A stretch of 64,000 nt of DNA from the NCBI GenBank assembly GCA_029204225.1, contig CM055097.1, forward strand, positions 3,182,620 to 3,246,619, in the 5' to 3' direction. The translations under genes were made by a program, and so were the position numbers. Source of the DNA: Diphasiastrum complanatum. Lineage: Eukaryota; Streptophyta; Lycopodiopsida; Lycopodiales; Lycopodiaceae. The notes below the pieces were generated by a model. That model worked only from the letters and a program-made list of their open reading frames with translations, ran no database searches and was not told the DNA's origin. Positions within the stretch are counted from its first letter, which is position 1. Every line of letters starts with the position of its first letter. Shown here one piece after another: positions 12,662 through 24,585 of this stretch.

Positions 12662-14647
12662 ACCATGATCATTGGACAAGGATGGAGAGTTTCAAATTCA
12701 CGATGATTTTGGCTTGTGTTGGTAGATTTTCTACCAAGATGACAATCAGCTGAAGGTATACTTTCTGGGGTCAGTTAATTCAAAAATTGGAGTAGCTAGA
12801 CTTGTGATTATGAACCCAACCATGGCATCTTGTTGTGTAAGATCATGAGTTGAGAAAAAACTAGTTAGTTACATTAAAGTTCGTTGGATGTAACCCAGAA
12901 GTGAAGAATTCAACAATTATTGAAAGTGACTGCCAAAAAGCTTGAGGGTGAGTGAGAAGAAGAGTCGAAGGAGGGCGGGATCGGGATCGGGCAATCCAAG
13001 GGAGGATAGTCGATTTGATGTGCTGGTGATCAGTGTTAGCGACTAGCAGAATTGACGAGGGAGCGAACATCTTGTGCATGGAGTCTTATAAGAAGTTATT
13101 GTTATTGGAATGAGAATCCTTGGAGTACTTATCATTTCTATGTACTATTTTGTTGCTCGAGTCGTGTGTTGGGTCCTTGAAGCATTCTGATGTTGAATGA
13201 CGTGAATTGTGAATGTGGGCAACAGTTTTATATCGAGTAAGTAAGAGATTATAGATCTACAGTTTGTGAGTAGTAATCTTGTAAAAAGCACAATAAATGA
13301 GTAGATCTAATTTGTAGTTAACCGAAGTGACAGGCTTGAGTTATGATGTTGAATGCTTAAGAAGTAGATTGTTAATTCCTTCTTGTCGTGTTTCATTCTT
13401 TGTAATAAAAGTTGATGGAAAGGGATCTATTGTGAGCAACAAGTATCTTCGGTTAATTTGAATAGAAGTCATAGGATTTTTAAATGGCAGATTCTAGTTC
13501 TAAGCAAGTGTTGATGACAATTGAGAGAAATCAGTATTAGAAGTTTTTAATCAAACATTGGTGCCGTTGACGACTCTCGTAGATTAGTGCAAAATACGAC
13601 AAGATTACAATCACAATCTCAGATGCATACACTTTTTTCTTGTTTTATTTTCTTAGATATTTTCTTGAGGAAATTGTTGACATGCACCATAGCATTGTTT
13701 CTACCTGAGCAACAATCTTTACAGTTCACCGCATACCTTTTTTATTTTTATTTTCATTTATTATCCTACAATTAGCATTTTGGTAATTATTGCTTAATCC
13801 ATAGCCATCATTTAACCGAACCCTTTACATACAAATCCACAACACCTTTGTGCTTCACCATTCTTTCCTTCATACCTATACCCAACCACTCTTTGTAAGG
13901 GGAGGATAAACAAGTAGTATTGTAATACTCCTTCGTATAAATAATGAATACTGAAAATTATGATGAGAGGTATCATCCAGAACTTGCAAGATGCAATTTG
14001 GAGATTTCACTTTTATGTGATTTTTGATAATTGTTGTAACAAATACTCTATGTCAAGCATGTTCCATTATGCATGTGCCAATTGTGAACACTATATGTAT
14101 GAGCTTTCTATATGTTGAAGCACCTGTGCTCTCTGAGCTCAATCAACAACTCTGATTGGGAAAGGGTGTCCTCCCGATGAACTTCACCCATAGAAACTAT
14201 GACATGCTCTTGAACTTGGGGACCTGCAGACCCCTGATATATGCTTGAACTTGATTCACCTAGTTGTTGTGGAGTCTTGTGAGGTAGTTATCACTAGGAT
14301 GTCACTATCAATCACCTTATCCTAGTGGTGAATAACTCTATACAGTTTGATTGGAGTAGGAAGTCAAAGTGATATATCTAGTTACACCAACTTTACATCA
14401 TATGATGGTTAATCAAGATGTAGCATGCACTTGCGCAATTATGTTCTGGTAATTAGAACTTGTGAGATAGATGGTAAAAGACTAGCATATAGATGCTCTA
14501 CTTCTCTCCAAGAGTCAACAAGGGAATAATTTCTATCTCACAAGTGCCAATATGAAAGTGCCCAAGACAAAGTAAGAACAAGTAATAGATATAGATAGAG
14601 CTGAGTAATTCCTTCATCAACATTTCTGGAATATTCTGTGTGGAAGA
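12662..14647. other. Two kilobases without a gene; possible LTR end at 13557
   Basis: No coding frame was recognised. At 13551-13575 'tcaaaca' is followed by 'ttggtgccgttgacgac', which resembles an LTR end plus a Gypsy-type primer-binding site. A decayed Gypsy LTR may therefore end at 13557. No partner LTR or domains follow. Confidence 0.35.
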
Positions 14648-15502
14648 TGTTAGCAATTGTGCTAACACAGAGAAAAATAAAAAGAAAGAAATAAAACTCC
14701 GTGGCATGTGTTTTGTAAGCCCACGTATGAGTATCTGTCAATAAACTTCCACCATGGCATGTGTTTTGTAAGTCCATGAGTAGAAGCTTAAAATAATAAT
14801 AAAGTAGCTTAAACTTAGATTTAAAACTTAGACTTAGGAAACTTAAGATTAGAAATATTTGTCTTAAGTTTTCCTAAGTTAGAAACTTTGAAGTTCTAAA
14901 TCCTAAGTTAGAAGTTCTAGAATGGCTAGAAATAAGTTAGTCCCATAAGTTCTAGAATGGCTAGAAATAAATTAGTCCCATAAGTTAGTGGATACTTATG
15001 GAAGACCCTCCTTGCCATAAAAGAAGAGGTTTTTGCCATGTAAATAACACTTTTGAGATTATGCTAATTGCTCTCTTTTGAGATTATCTTGCTATTTCAC
15101 TTGTGTTCCCTTTGGAAAGATACATATAGCTTGAGGGAAGGTGCTCGGGTCTCCTCTTGCCTCCTTTTCATCAGTTTCTATATTGTGGCATATTCTTATA
15201 TGCTATTTGCTTAGTTAGCCGCAATCTATTATTTCCATTCCCATTAAGAGTTAATTTAGGATTTAGTTAACTACCTTGCTAGTTGTGTAAGCCTTAGTGA
15301 GGTCCTGTTATTTGTCATTTTTAGATAGTTCATTCCGTTCTAAGCACTAGTTGGGTAAGCCTTAGTGCTTTCACCATTATTCTTATTTTCGCATTTCTGT
15401 TTGAAGCTTGGGAGAAACTTAAAAAGTGGACGATCCTCTCTATACTACACCGCATTGTGAGTAGATCTAGCCAACACGCACAAACAAGATTTACTTCCAA
15501 CA
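14648..15502 (+). repeat. 5' LTR of a non-autonomous LTR element
   Basis: It begins TGTTAGCAATTG and ends TTCCAACA, and matches 17141-17922 closely over its length. It carries an extra direct repeat of 35 bp (14913-14982) absent from the 3' LTR, and an extra AT-rich insert near 14670. The 5 bases before it (GAAGA) match those after the 3' LTR (GAATA) at four of five positions, a likely decayed target duplication. Confidence 0.88.
14913..14982. repeat. 35-bp tandem duplication inside the 5' LTR
   Basis: The unit beginning 'agttctagaatggctagaa' occurs twice with one base difference. The 3' LTR has a single partial copy, so the duplication arose after insertion. Confidence 0.85.
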
Positions 15503-15520
15503 TTGGCGTTGTTGCCACTT
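15503..15520 (+). other. Probable primer-binding site of the non-autonomous element
   Basis: 'ttggcgttgttgccac' directly follows the 5' LTR. It resembles the plant Gypsy-type site TGGCGCCGTTGCC with two or three changes. Confidence 0.5.
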
Positions 15521-15599
15521 TTTTACGCTTTTTCTACTTAGCTTCTTTTTCTTTGATTTTTTCGCCTCCGTGTTGTGTGCTTACTTGCTTGCTTTTTAT

Positions 15600-17020
15600 C
15601 TTCCAACCACAACACGAGTCTTATCTTCAGGTCCTACACGAGCTGCAGAGCAACTTATCAAGCCGAAAGGAAGCAACAAAAGTGTCAGAATTCGTTGATA
15701 TGACTGTAGCCATAACAGACCATGATGATCTTTATCAAGAATTATGTTGAGCAACTTCTCTTGGCCAAAGATATTCTAAAAAACTTTGGTTTTGATCTCA
15801 CACACTTCTGTGACCAGCAAAGCGAGAGCCTGCTGATCCGAGCTGCCTACTCACATATTCGGATGAGTTCCACACATTCAAAATTACATCCAAGGGTGGC
15901 CATTCTCAGCATCATCAACATCTCTGCCAAGAATATCCAGAATATTGGATTTTATAATCTGGGAGAGACGATCCATGGCAAGGGCACGCGTTATGATGCC
16001 AAATATTTCATCAAGTTTCTGGCAGAGGACGGCAAAACCATTGCCCAAACCAATGACGGAATCACTATTCGTCTCCTTACCGATTCCCATCTCAGAGCGG
16101 CATCAGAGATCCGTGTTGCCATGATTAAGGTTCATACCATCAAAATGGGTCGCATCCCACCGAGCAATCTTTTCTCCTTGACGCTCACCATGGATGATCC
16201 CACTCAAAACTACAAGAGGGCAGAGAAGGTATCAAACAAACTCTGTGGGGCCCTAAAATCCAGGAAACCAACCACCAAATGTGGATATCTCCTCCACATG
16301 TTGGTCACCAAATAGTTGGGGCATCGAGCGGCCGCTGCTACCAAAGAGCTCGAAGACATCTATCTGAGCACCCAAAAGCGTGCCACCCCACAAATATCAG
16401 CTGAGTCTGTCTCACCTGCACCACCAACAAAGAAGCAGAAGGGCAAGTGTAAAACTCATAAAGAAGCAGTCAAACTCCTGGATCCACAACCCCTCTGGTG
16501 CCACCAGCTCTTCCTACAAAGCAAGACCTCCATGGCACGGTATCTTGAAGCACCCTCCTACATGCGTACAAGTCCCTATTATTATCCGGTAGCGAGGCGA
16601 GCACCATTTCCTACCACCAAGGGCAAGAATCGGCTATTTTGGCCCAAGCTCACAGGCGTCGATACTGGCAACTTAGTCGAAGACATGGTCACCAACTGCC
16701 ATGCATTCTACCAGAAGCACCATGGCAACCCGGATCGCAATGTCAGATATTTTGTGGACAATTGTGGCCTGGTAGCATTTTTGGTAGAACTGAAGGGTTT
16801 TTGGGATCGAGGGCTTTCCCCAATAGCCATTGATATCAATAAACCACTACGCACACAAGAAGACCACATCAACGTAGCAAGGCTTTATTATCGCGCCACC
16901 CTTACTTTGGCCCTGCACGTTGATATGGTGGAGCTATGGAAAACCACAATTTTGTACAGGGTTTGTTCCATTACTACAAACCCTGCCCTTCCTGAACAAA
17001 TTACGGTGGCAAATGATTGA
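15600..17020 (+). CDS. Unrecognised gag-like protein of the LTR element, split by TAG
   Basis: The internal region codes for one long protein with no reverse transcriptase or integrase. A short lead in one frame (to about 15748, ...DHDDLYQEL) passes into the frame from ATG 15722. That frame is open to TAG 16313-16315 and then continues in the same frame to TGA at 17018-17020, about 430 codons in all. The first half is compact and globular. A Lys-rich stretch (PPTKKQKGKCK) lies just after the stop, and a Trp/Tyr-rich half with FWPKLTGVD and YFVDNCGLVAFL follows. No zinc knuckle is visible. The position between primer site and polypurine tract suggests a structural (gag-type) role, as in TR-GAG elements, but a captured host gene is possible. 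The TAG could be a mutation or a readthrough site. Confidence 0.5.
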
Positions 17021-17126
17021 GGGCATCAACAACAAAATTTACCATTCCCGACAACAACAATCTCGCCTCCAAGAAGCTCAAAAAATCCAGGACGAACTTC
17101 GATTGGTGTGGGACCACCAATCCAAT

Positions 17127-17140
17127 AAGGAGGGGGATAA
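17127..17140 (+). other. Polypurine tract before the 3' LTR
   Basis: 'aaggagggggataa' lies directly upstream of the TGTTA start of the 3' LTR, the usual plus-strand priming site. It fixes the element's orientation. Confidence 0.75.
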
Positions 17141-17922
17141 TGTTACCAACTGTGCTAACACAAAGAAAGTTTTGCAAGCCCACGTATGAGTATCTGTCAA
17201 TAAACTTCCACCATGGCATGTGTTTTGTAAGTCCACGAGTAGAAGCTTAAAATAATAATAAAATAGCTTAAACTTAGATTTAGAACTTAGACTTAGGAAA
17301 CTTAAGATTAGAAATATTTGTCTTAAGTTTTCCTAAGTTAGAAACTTTGAAGTTCTAAATCCTAAGTTAGTTCTAGAATGGCTAGAAATAAGTTAGTCCC
17401 ATAAGTGTTAGTGGATACTTATGGAAGACCCTCCTTGCCATAAAAGGAGAGGTATTTGCCATGTAAATAACACTTTTGAGATTATGCTAATTGCTCTCTC
17501 TTGAGATTATCTTGCTATTTCACTTGTGTTCCCTTTGGAAAGGTGCATAGCTTGAGGGAAGGTGCTCAGGCCTCCTCTTGCCTCCTTTTCATCGGTTTCT
17601 ATATTGTGGCATGTTCTTATTTGCTATTTGCTTAGTTAGCCGCAATCTATTATTTCCATTCCCGTTGGGAGTTTATTTAGGATTTAGTTAACTACCTTGC
17701 TAGTTGGATAAGCTTTAGTGAGGTCATGTTGTTTGTCATTTTTAGATAGTTCATTCCGTTCTGAGCACTAGTTGGGTAAGCCTTAGTGCTTTCATCATTA
17801 TTCTTATTTCCGCATTTCTGTTTGAAGCTTGGTAGAAACTTAAAAAGTGGATGATCCTCTCTATACTACACCGCATTGTGAGTAGTCTAGCCAACACGCA
17901 CAAACAAGATTTACTTCCAACA
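17141..17922 (+). repeat. 3' LTR of the non-autonomous LTR element
   Basis: Starts TGTTACCAACTG and ends TTCCAACA. It is 782 bp against 855 bp for the 5' LTR, mostly through indels. The element as a whole spans 14648-17922 (about 3.3 kb). Confidence 0.88.
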
Positions 17923-19289
17923 GAATACTAGGTGTTTTTGTGTTCATGTATGTATTTGATGCAGGCATACGGAAGACCATTGTATCTATGTACGGTTGTA
18001 AGCTGCATACCTCTTTATTTATCATTAAGCAAGCAACTTCAAGTAGAACGAGCAATCATGGAGATCTTTAAAATAAAGCTTTAAAGAGCTAAATTGTGTA
18101 AGTCATTCAGAAGGAAATTTGTGATGGTGAGAAGGAAACTGAGAATTTTGTGTTTAAGTTAGTAGTGAATTCATGATAGCATGTATGTTTTTTTTCTAGA
18201 GTGTCTAAATGCCATCCATGAATGAGTGCATGTCCCGCACTACAAATGTTGTGAGAGCAAGGCCAAGCAATTGGTTTCTGGAATGGTGGAGTAAGTTGGC
18301 CATCCACCCAAGTTGTGTTGGCATTAAGAAACACTTGTTATTTCCAGGGCAATGCTTCTAAAACCTAAATACATTTTGATGTTATATTGTTCGTATGTGG
18401 AATATTCAAAAATTCCTTAATGATTTGGAAAATGCAAAAGAATTTAGAAGATATTGTTGGTATGCGAATATAAATTTGTACAATTTATCCTCCCTATTTT
18501 TCTGCAACAAAATCATTCTAATGGAATCACTGCCAAATTCTAGAATAGTTCCATGTGACTTCAATCTGACTGATCTCAATACTGCTTGATTGTCCTTGCA
18601 TTAACTTTTGATTTGGCTTATTATTCAATACTACCTTGACTATCCTTGCATTAACTTTTGATTTGGCTTATTATTCAATACCACCTGTTAAGATGTATTT
18701 TCATTGTTTACAGTGTTACGTCTAGTAAATCCATGACCTTTTGAAAAGATGGAATTGTTAGCCCACAAGAGATGTTGAGATGTTCTACAATGGAGACCAT
18801 AACTAACCCTCTCCTTGTGTTCTTATAAACTATTATTGATCACATTCTATTTAGTCTAGATATATTACTTTGAACCCCAATTGATGCTAATTATAGAAAT
18901 CTAAAATCAGAGGAGTTGCAAAACTTGGAATCAAATGATGGAAAAGTTGATTAGAATTTTATGAAATATTTTACACACTTGTTGTTTCAACACTTAAGTT
19001 ACGAGAAATGCTGCTTTTGTGATCTCTGCTGGCAAATAACGGTTACTGATGAGAATGAAAACATGGAACAAGAATATAAAAATATTATTGTTAGGTGCAG
19101 TTGAGGTTTCTCAAGCTTCTCCACATGCTGCCTTATTAATGCTGATCTTAATCCCATATCAGCTCCGATGGCACTTCATCTTTGCAGTCCATTGTCGCGT
19201 GATAGAGTTTTTTGGGCCAATCATCATCACGGACTGAACAACTCCACAGCTTACTTGGATTGGTAGAGAGAAAAGCATTTGTAAAAAAA
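17923..19289. other. No gene seen downstream of the LTR element
   Basis: Ordinary AT-rich intergenic DNA. Apart from the 50-bp duplication at 18586-18685 I see no coding or RNA signal. The last few hundred bases are the 3' flank of the RING gene. Confidence 0.5.
18586..18685. repeat. 50-bp tandem duplication
   Basis: Units 18586-18635 and 18636-18685 share 'ccttgcattaacttttgat' and the following bases, with only a few differences. Confidence 0.9.
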
Positions 19290-20069
19290 TCAAAAGAGGA
19301 GAATCACTATAATGGCAAAACAGCCAAGAAACAGAAAGAGCCTTGAGACAATAATTTCGTGATGGTAGCCAATCGCTGGTAAAGCAGCAACGAGATTGAA
19401 AGGCAGTGGCAGGTGGACATGGCTAAGAGTATTCGGGAACCCAAGATGAAATCCTGGATCTTCGCTAAGGGTATCTGCAGTGTCAGGAAATTCATGCAAG
19501 TGAAGGCCAAATAGAGCTGGGAAAAGACCTATCCCAGCAGAAAGCATGATATGTCCAAATCTGGCTCTCGTAGGAACAATTGCTCTCCTGGACCCAATGA
19601 ACTCACGGTGCTCATAGTGTTCTATACGATGACGTACCCTCATCCGCCGCCCCTGTGGCCTGCGAGGAATCTCAAGAAAGCCCTTGAGGTTCTCATCCTT
19701 AGCAACCACCCTACCCCGGCCATAAAGCGGTATGACATGGTGCTCTTCAACCCAGGATTTGCACACAGGGCAATCCTGGCCGAGAGAATGGACATTGATC
19801 CATCTATAGAGACATGGCCAGCAGAAAAGGTGGCCACATAGGGTGACAACGGGATCTCGAGCAAGCTCTAAACAGATGTTACAATCAAAATCCCCAGATC
19901 TATTACTCCATTCAGAAGCCGAGCCATCTCCAGCAGCATGAAACTGAGAATCTTTATCAACTTGCTGCTTCCCATCCTCCTCCTCATCAGGAGGGGTGGC
20001 TGCCCCAGCAGGAATCTCTTCTGGATCATTTTGCCCACGTACTGGTCTGCTCTCGGCTGCTGCTGGCAT
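19290..20069 (-). CDS. RMA-type RING E3 ubiquitin ligase, tail-anchored
   Basis: This is an intact single-exon frame of 259 residues. It has an acidic, low-complexity N-terminus, then a C3HC4 RING at residues 63-103: C63, C66, C78, H80, C83, C86, C100 and C103. The block CPVCKSWV and the following IPLYGRG are the signature of the RMA/RNF5/RNF185 family. The last 16 residues (about 244-259) form one hydrophobic segment ending at the C-terminus, a tail anchor. Arabidopsis RMA1-3 and animal RNF5 are ER-membrane ligases that ubiquitinate misfolded or trafficked membrane proteins; the same role is inferred here. Length and domain order are normal for the family. The ATG at 20069 is the first in frame, but two tiny upstream frames precede it. 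Confidence 0.9.
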   Translation of the reverse strand: MPAAAESRPVRGQNDPEEIPAGAATPPDEEEDGKQQVDKDSQFHAAGDGSASEWSNRSGDFDCNICLELARDPVVTLCGHLFCWPCLYRWINVHSLGQDCPVCKSWVEEHHVIPLYGRGRVVAKDENLKGFLEIPRRPQGRRMRVRHRIEHYEHREFIGSRRAIVPTRARFGHIMLSAGIGLFPALFGLHLHEFPDTADTLSEDPGFHLGFPNTLSHVHLPLPFNLVAALPAIGYHHEIIVSRLFLFLGCFAIIVILLF

Positions 20070-20083
20070 GCCCGCTTCTTTCC

Positions 20084-20112
20084 TTAGGCTACGATCATAC
20101 CGCTGCCGGCAT
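20084..20112 (-). promoter_or_regulatory. Two overlapping tiny upstream ORFs before the RING gene
   Basis: On the minus strand an ATG at 20112 opens a 5-codon frame (MPAAV, stop TGA at 20097-20095). A second ATG at 20098 opens MIVA with stop TAA at 20086-20084, 14 bases before the main ATG. If transcription starts upstream, they could lower translation of the ligase. The transcription start is not known from sequence. Confidence 0.35.
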
Positions 20113-20247
20113 AGCCAGATGTTAATTCCTTTTCCTCTCCTCCTATATTTCCTTTCTTCCCTTCTCCCTTCCCCCTTCCCAGCCCTGGGACACGCTCAAC
20201 GGTCGAGCCTAGAGAAACGCCTAGTACCCCTTGGTGTTGCCACGTAG

Positions 20248-20482
20248 GCACGAGTCTAACCGGAAAGGGGGGGGGGATTTGTTTAGTTGGTACACTTAAA
20301 AGCCATGGTATAAAATTGAGGTGTCATAGGTTTTGGGCAAGTCTAAGAGGTTACCTTGATATGAGGATGAATCAACCGAGAGTTCCCTCCCCAAACTAAG
20401 TAAGGGTTGCCTAGATCTTACTTGAAGCTTCCTACTCTCCTTGGTCCTCAACACAATTTGGAGTTGATCTAAACATAGTATG
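20248..20482. other. Upstream flank of the RING gene
   Basis: GC-richer than its surroundings, with a run of nine G near 20268. No gene is seen, and the RING gene promoter is expected here. Confidence 0.35.
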
Positions 20483-20906
20483 CTATGCTTCCACTATGGC
20501 ATCACGTTGAACAAGATTAAAAAACACCTCTCCTAATTCATTCAACACCGCTTGAACTAATCTATTATTCGTAATAGAGTCCCCAATGGGGTTGGCTCTA
20601 GTAGTTGGCTTGGCATTCAAAGTTTCCTTGGTCCCAAGGTCAGCCTCCCCTTGGAAACCAAGAAGCATTATCCTTAATAGGATCTCCTATACAAGGAAGC
20701 TCTTTATTTGAATCCTCAACTCTTAGAACATATTGAGGACCACTTTCATTTTTACCCCGTAAGCATTGAGGAATTTGATTCTTCAATGTTAGTAGCCTAG
20801 AGGTGTTCTTAGACTCCTGAATGGTTTGTAGAGTCTCCCAAGCCTCTTTGGTCGACATACATGCATCTACTTTTTTTAGCATTGCCAATTGATTTGCAAC
20901 ATTCAT
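20483..20906 (-). mobile_element. Copia gag fragment
   Basis: The minus strand encodes MSTKEAWETLQTIQESKNTS and RLLTLKNQI, matching the UBN2 gag block of the Copia remnant at 2176 (SLEAWNSLKKLYESKSTS). The fragment covers about 90 gag residues and stops in both directions. It is a scrap of the same or a related family. Confidence 0.7.
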
Positions 20907-21851
20907 TTAATAGCATGCAAGGTTATTTTGCACTTTTTGGGGTACTTTGATGCTTCTCGTCGGTTAATTGGCTCATCTTCCAACCCAAGCAAAATATCCA
21001 TTGAATCTTGAAGCATAGAAATGGATTTCTTTCTTAGCTTCGAAGTTAAAAATTGGTAAATGTTAGCCTATCACTATATTCCATCAAACAGTCAATCATG
21101 GAAGCCGTAGCATTAAATACTAATGTGTCTTGTTTGCTTGTTTTCATGCAGAGCAGACGTCAAGACGACGACAAGTAGATTAGGTTTTTAATATAAATTT
21201 TAGTTCATCTATCGTAAGTTAGAGAGATTGCAAAAGCAACAATTTGACACTTTCAATATATATATTATTGCAATTGATCACAATATTGTTATTGGTTTTG
21301 TATGTCGGAGTCCGAAATATGAGCAATGTCGTATTCTAAGGTGTGCAATGTCTTAACTAACTAGGAACGTTCAGTTGAAGCTAACAAAGTATAAGATATG
21401 TTACAAAAGTTGTCTACATCTATTTTCCCACTTTCTTTGGGACTTGAACAGAGCCTTATTTCTTCTTTAACAAAGTTACAACAATTTTGGACTTACTGTA
21501 TCCAAACAAACTGAAACTAGCTCAATGTGAAATAGATTCAAAAGAAAAAACACCTCCACTTTTACCACAAGATTTACAAAGGGATATGTATTCACTTTAG
21601 GTGATCTTACCACTTCTTAAAATGCACACTTAGGATTCTAAGCTCCTTAAATGAAGTTGGAAAAAATTATACTCAACAAGCATACAAGAGCTATCACGAA
21701 CTAATTCTTCTTACTATTGAAAGGGCACAGTCGGTCCCACTTTTTTGTTTGTTCTAAGTCACTTAGCTAAGTAGTAGCCCACAAGGTTCATGTGAATGGG
21801 CTAGAAGCTATCTAGATACTGCCTTTATAACACTTAAGAGTCTAGACTACT
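20907..21851. other. No recognisable gene
   Basis: AT-rich DNA, probably degraded retroelement sequence given the neighbours. No domain was identified. Confidence 0.4.
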
Positions 21852-21962
21852 TCACATATCCGACTAAGAGCATTAACCACATGGTTAGGAGCACCTTTAC
21901 ATATTGGATCTCATAATTGAAATTCTACAGTAACTTAGCCCATTTAGGCTTTTAAGTACTAA
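21852..21962 (-). mobile_element. Gypsy RNase H C-terminal scrap
   Basis: The minus strand reads KPKWAKLL, a stop, then NFNYEIQYVKG and NALSRI. This matches the Gypsy RNase H end (RWxELLxEFDFxIxYxPG, VADALSR). It duplicates the better-placed copy at 22620-22750. Confidence 0.55.
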
Positions 21963-22212
21963 GATCAGACGAATTGAGATGTTGGTTGTAATGATTGCGA
22001 AGTGAAGATCCTCTAGATCCTATTGCATGCGCCAAAAGGACTACTATGGGGGCCAACCCACCCAACCAACTGGAAACGAAGAGTCAAACCCTAATAAGCT
22101 TCACCCCCAAGCCCACTAAATACATGAGAGGAGAGGATTCTAGCAATTGGAAACAAGAAAATAGATGAAGAGTAGAGTGGTTCCTACAAGTGTATATAAG
22201 CCTCTTGAGGTC

Positions 22213-22412
22213 AAGTTCGTAAGCTAAAGAACCAACATGGCTCACACTTCACCACATAAGGCTTGACATATGGCTTGAGTTTCAGACAACAGAATTCTCT
22301 TCTAACCAAGTCTAGAGTCATATGCATACCTAGATGAGCTACACAGGGTACGTCATGACATTTATAAAGAATTCACTTTTTTAACTCATCATCCCCTGGT
22401 ACACAAACTTCC
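22213..22412 (-). mobile_element. Gypsy integrase zinc-binding domain fragment
   Basis: The minus strand reads YKCHDVPCVAHLG, MTLDLVRREF, and then YVVKCEPCW. This is the H2C2 integrase zinc-finger pattern (HDxPxAGHLG ... CxxC). A stop precedes it and the frame ends just after, so the integrase core is lost. It lies in line with the protease and RT parts upstream on the same strand. Confidence 0.65.
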
Positions 22413-22619
22413 AAAATAGTAATTGAACTCAAATGGTGAACTGTTCCACAATCTTCTTATCTATCTTGGAGATCTGAGATCCATGTGAATTAATTTCTAT
22501 TCCATTCTCATTCATTCTAGTCTCAAGAATTTTCCATATTTGACCAATAGAAGAATCTGTTTCACACTTTTTTTTTTAACAAAAAATATAGATCTATAGA
22601 AATCTGGGTGAATGAAAGT

Positions 22620-22750
22620 TCATTTGATTCACCAATCTGACTAAGAGTGTCTGCAACCCTGTTAGAGCTGCATTTAACATATTAGATCTCATGATCTAAT
22701 TCTTATATAAGCTCAACCCACCGAGCTTTATGAACCCTCAGATTGTGTAA
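22620..22750 (-). mobile_element. Gypsy RNase H end fragment
   Basis: The minus strand reads ARWVELI, a stop, ELDHEI, then RVADTLSQIG, which matches the end of Gypsy RNase H. It sits just before the integrase zinc domain, as expected for a Gypsy pol. Confidence 0.6.
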
Positions 22751-24582
22751 TCTCCTAGTCCTGGACCTTGTGCAAATTGATTGTAAATGTGAGAGTATGG
22801 AAATTATCTCGCCTATCATCATTTTAGAGGCAATACAATTAGCAATATTCAATATATCCCCACATATGTTAAAAAACTACTACAAAACAAGAAGATGCAC
22901 ATTAGAATCTAAAAAACACGTGACAGAATATGAGCATGTCAATGCTATCATGCAAATGTCCAAATAACATTTACCAAACCTTGTTGTTGGACTTGGATGA
23001 GTTGAACAATGGCTTGTTGAATTCAAAAGACTCACGTGGTTGCTTTGCACCAAGTGCCATCGTATGAGTTGTGGTAATCGCCTTGCATGTTCTTTTCCTT
23101 TACAACTTACCTTTGCAAGACGTAGGCGCATCAATGTTATGCATTGGGACAAAAAAATGCGCCCGTGGCATGCATATTATAGCTCTCTTTCTCATCTTTT
23201 GGGCAAAAACCTGTTGGAAAGTCGATCCACCGAGGATTGTTTGCTATTTTCCACTCATTTAAACTTATCATTGAAGTGATACGCATCATTGTACATACAA
23301 CTCTCCTTATCTATAGTTTGAGTCCATAGCCTAAAGTACGAAGACATCTTCTTAAGTTTGTTTATTTTCACCATACATTGCCTTTGCAATTTGTTGTGCT
23401 CATCTCTCTCTTTCTTGTATTGCGCCCTTTCAACTTGAACCTTTGTAGACATCAACTTCATTTAGATTGTTGTACAAAAATCACAATTTGAAAATCCATT
23501 GTCTTTTGCAATACGCACCTCTTTGAATTCTTTAAGATACTCCTTCAATGCTTGCCACTCCTAAGTTTTGATTTATTTCTTGCAAGACATCCTTTTTGTC
23601 ATGTACTTTTTTTCTCAACTTTTCTAAAAAGTTGTTCGACTTTTGTTGGAAATTTGATCAGTGGTTGTTTTGACCACATGCCACATTGTCTCCTTTGTTG
23701 TAGTGACATGTTTAGATTCCTTTGAGATGCCTTCATTCCCATGTATAACTTTCACACAACTTGAAAGCCATGCTCATTTGTATCAATGAAATGTGGCTCT
23801 TGAAATTTCATAGATTCTATACCATGCTTTTTAACAAACCAATGTTGATGCTAGCTCTGGAAGACAATGACATGGCATGCCATATGAAACTAAGTCTATA
23901 TGAAAATGGCTAACCACAATATTTTGTACGTGTCTTTAAAACTACATCACGTCTTGCCAATTGACAACATCTACGATGACAACAGTCAATCATGGCCCAA
24001 CTGCACAAACATTTTCATATGAGCAAGTTGATGTAATTTTTGGTTTTTTTATTTTTGAAAAATCTTTGCACCTCTATACGTGCATTTTCTTTTGGTATTG
24101 GTAGACTATATTGATACATATTGATGGTCACATTCGTCATCCAAAGAAAATAGGTCATCATTGTCCAAAATTGGGCAACTGGGACGTTGTCTAGATGGCC
24201 AATTATCGGGATGCGAATAATTGAAGTCCAAAACCTGGCAACTGGCATGTTCTCGAGCTAGGCCATTTGTAAGCTATAAATAGTTAAAACTAGGTAATTG
24301 GTATCTTGTTGAGAAAGGCCATTGATTGCTTGCATTTCACTTATATTCCACTTAGCGAAGCCACCAACCACCTCTTCCAAGGATGAAACTCCACATGAGG
24401 GATAAGGCAATTTAGCTTGTGAAATACATGCGCTTGTGACATTTACAAATGCACATCCTTCACCTATGACACTACATGACAATTGGCCCTTGGATCCATG
24501 CTTGTAATATTTGCAAGGCCAACCATGTGGCCACCAACATACAAACGTACTTCATCACTTGCAATCATCTGCAATATTGAAA
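22751..24582. other. 1.8 kb of unrelated DNA inside the Gypsy element
   Basis: This stretch separates the Gypsy RT (ending near 24586) from the RNase H end (22750), so most of RNase H is missing. On the minus strand at 23461-23255 a Lys/Glu-rich peptide (VERAQYKKERDEHNKLQRQ) looks like a coiled coil; weaker coding flavour extends to about 23650. I do not recognise it. It may be a nested, decayed transposon. Confidence 0.4.
24167..24325. repeat. Degenerate tandem repeat, three units of about 60 bp
   Basis: Units start near 24167, 24230 and 24287. Each has the pattern AAAAxxxGGxAAxTGG followed about 25 bases later by GGCCA. Spacings are 63 and 57 bases. Confidence 0.5.
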
Positions 24583-24585
24583 ATG

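Noticed and set aside
19551-19864. Open frames overlapping the RING gene in other frames
   Set aside because: They are shadows of the RING coding sequence, with no motifs of their own.
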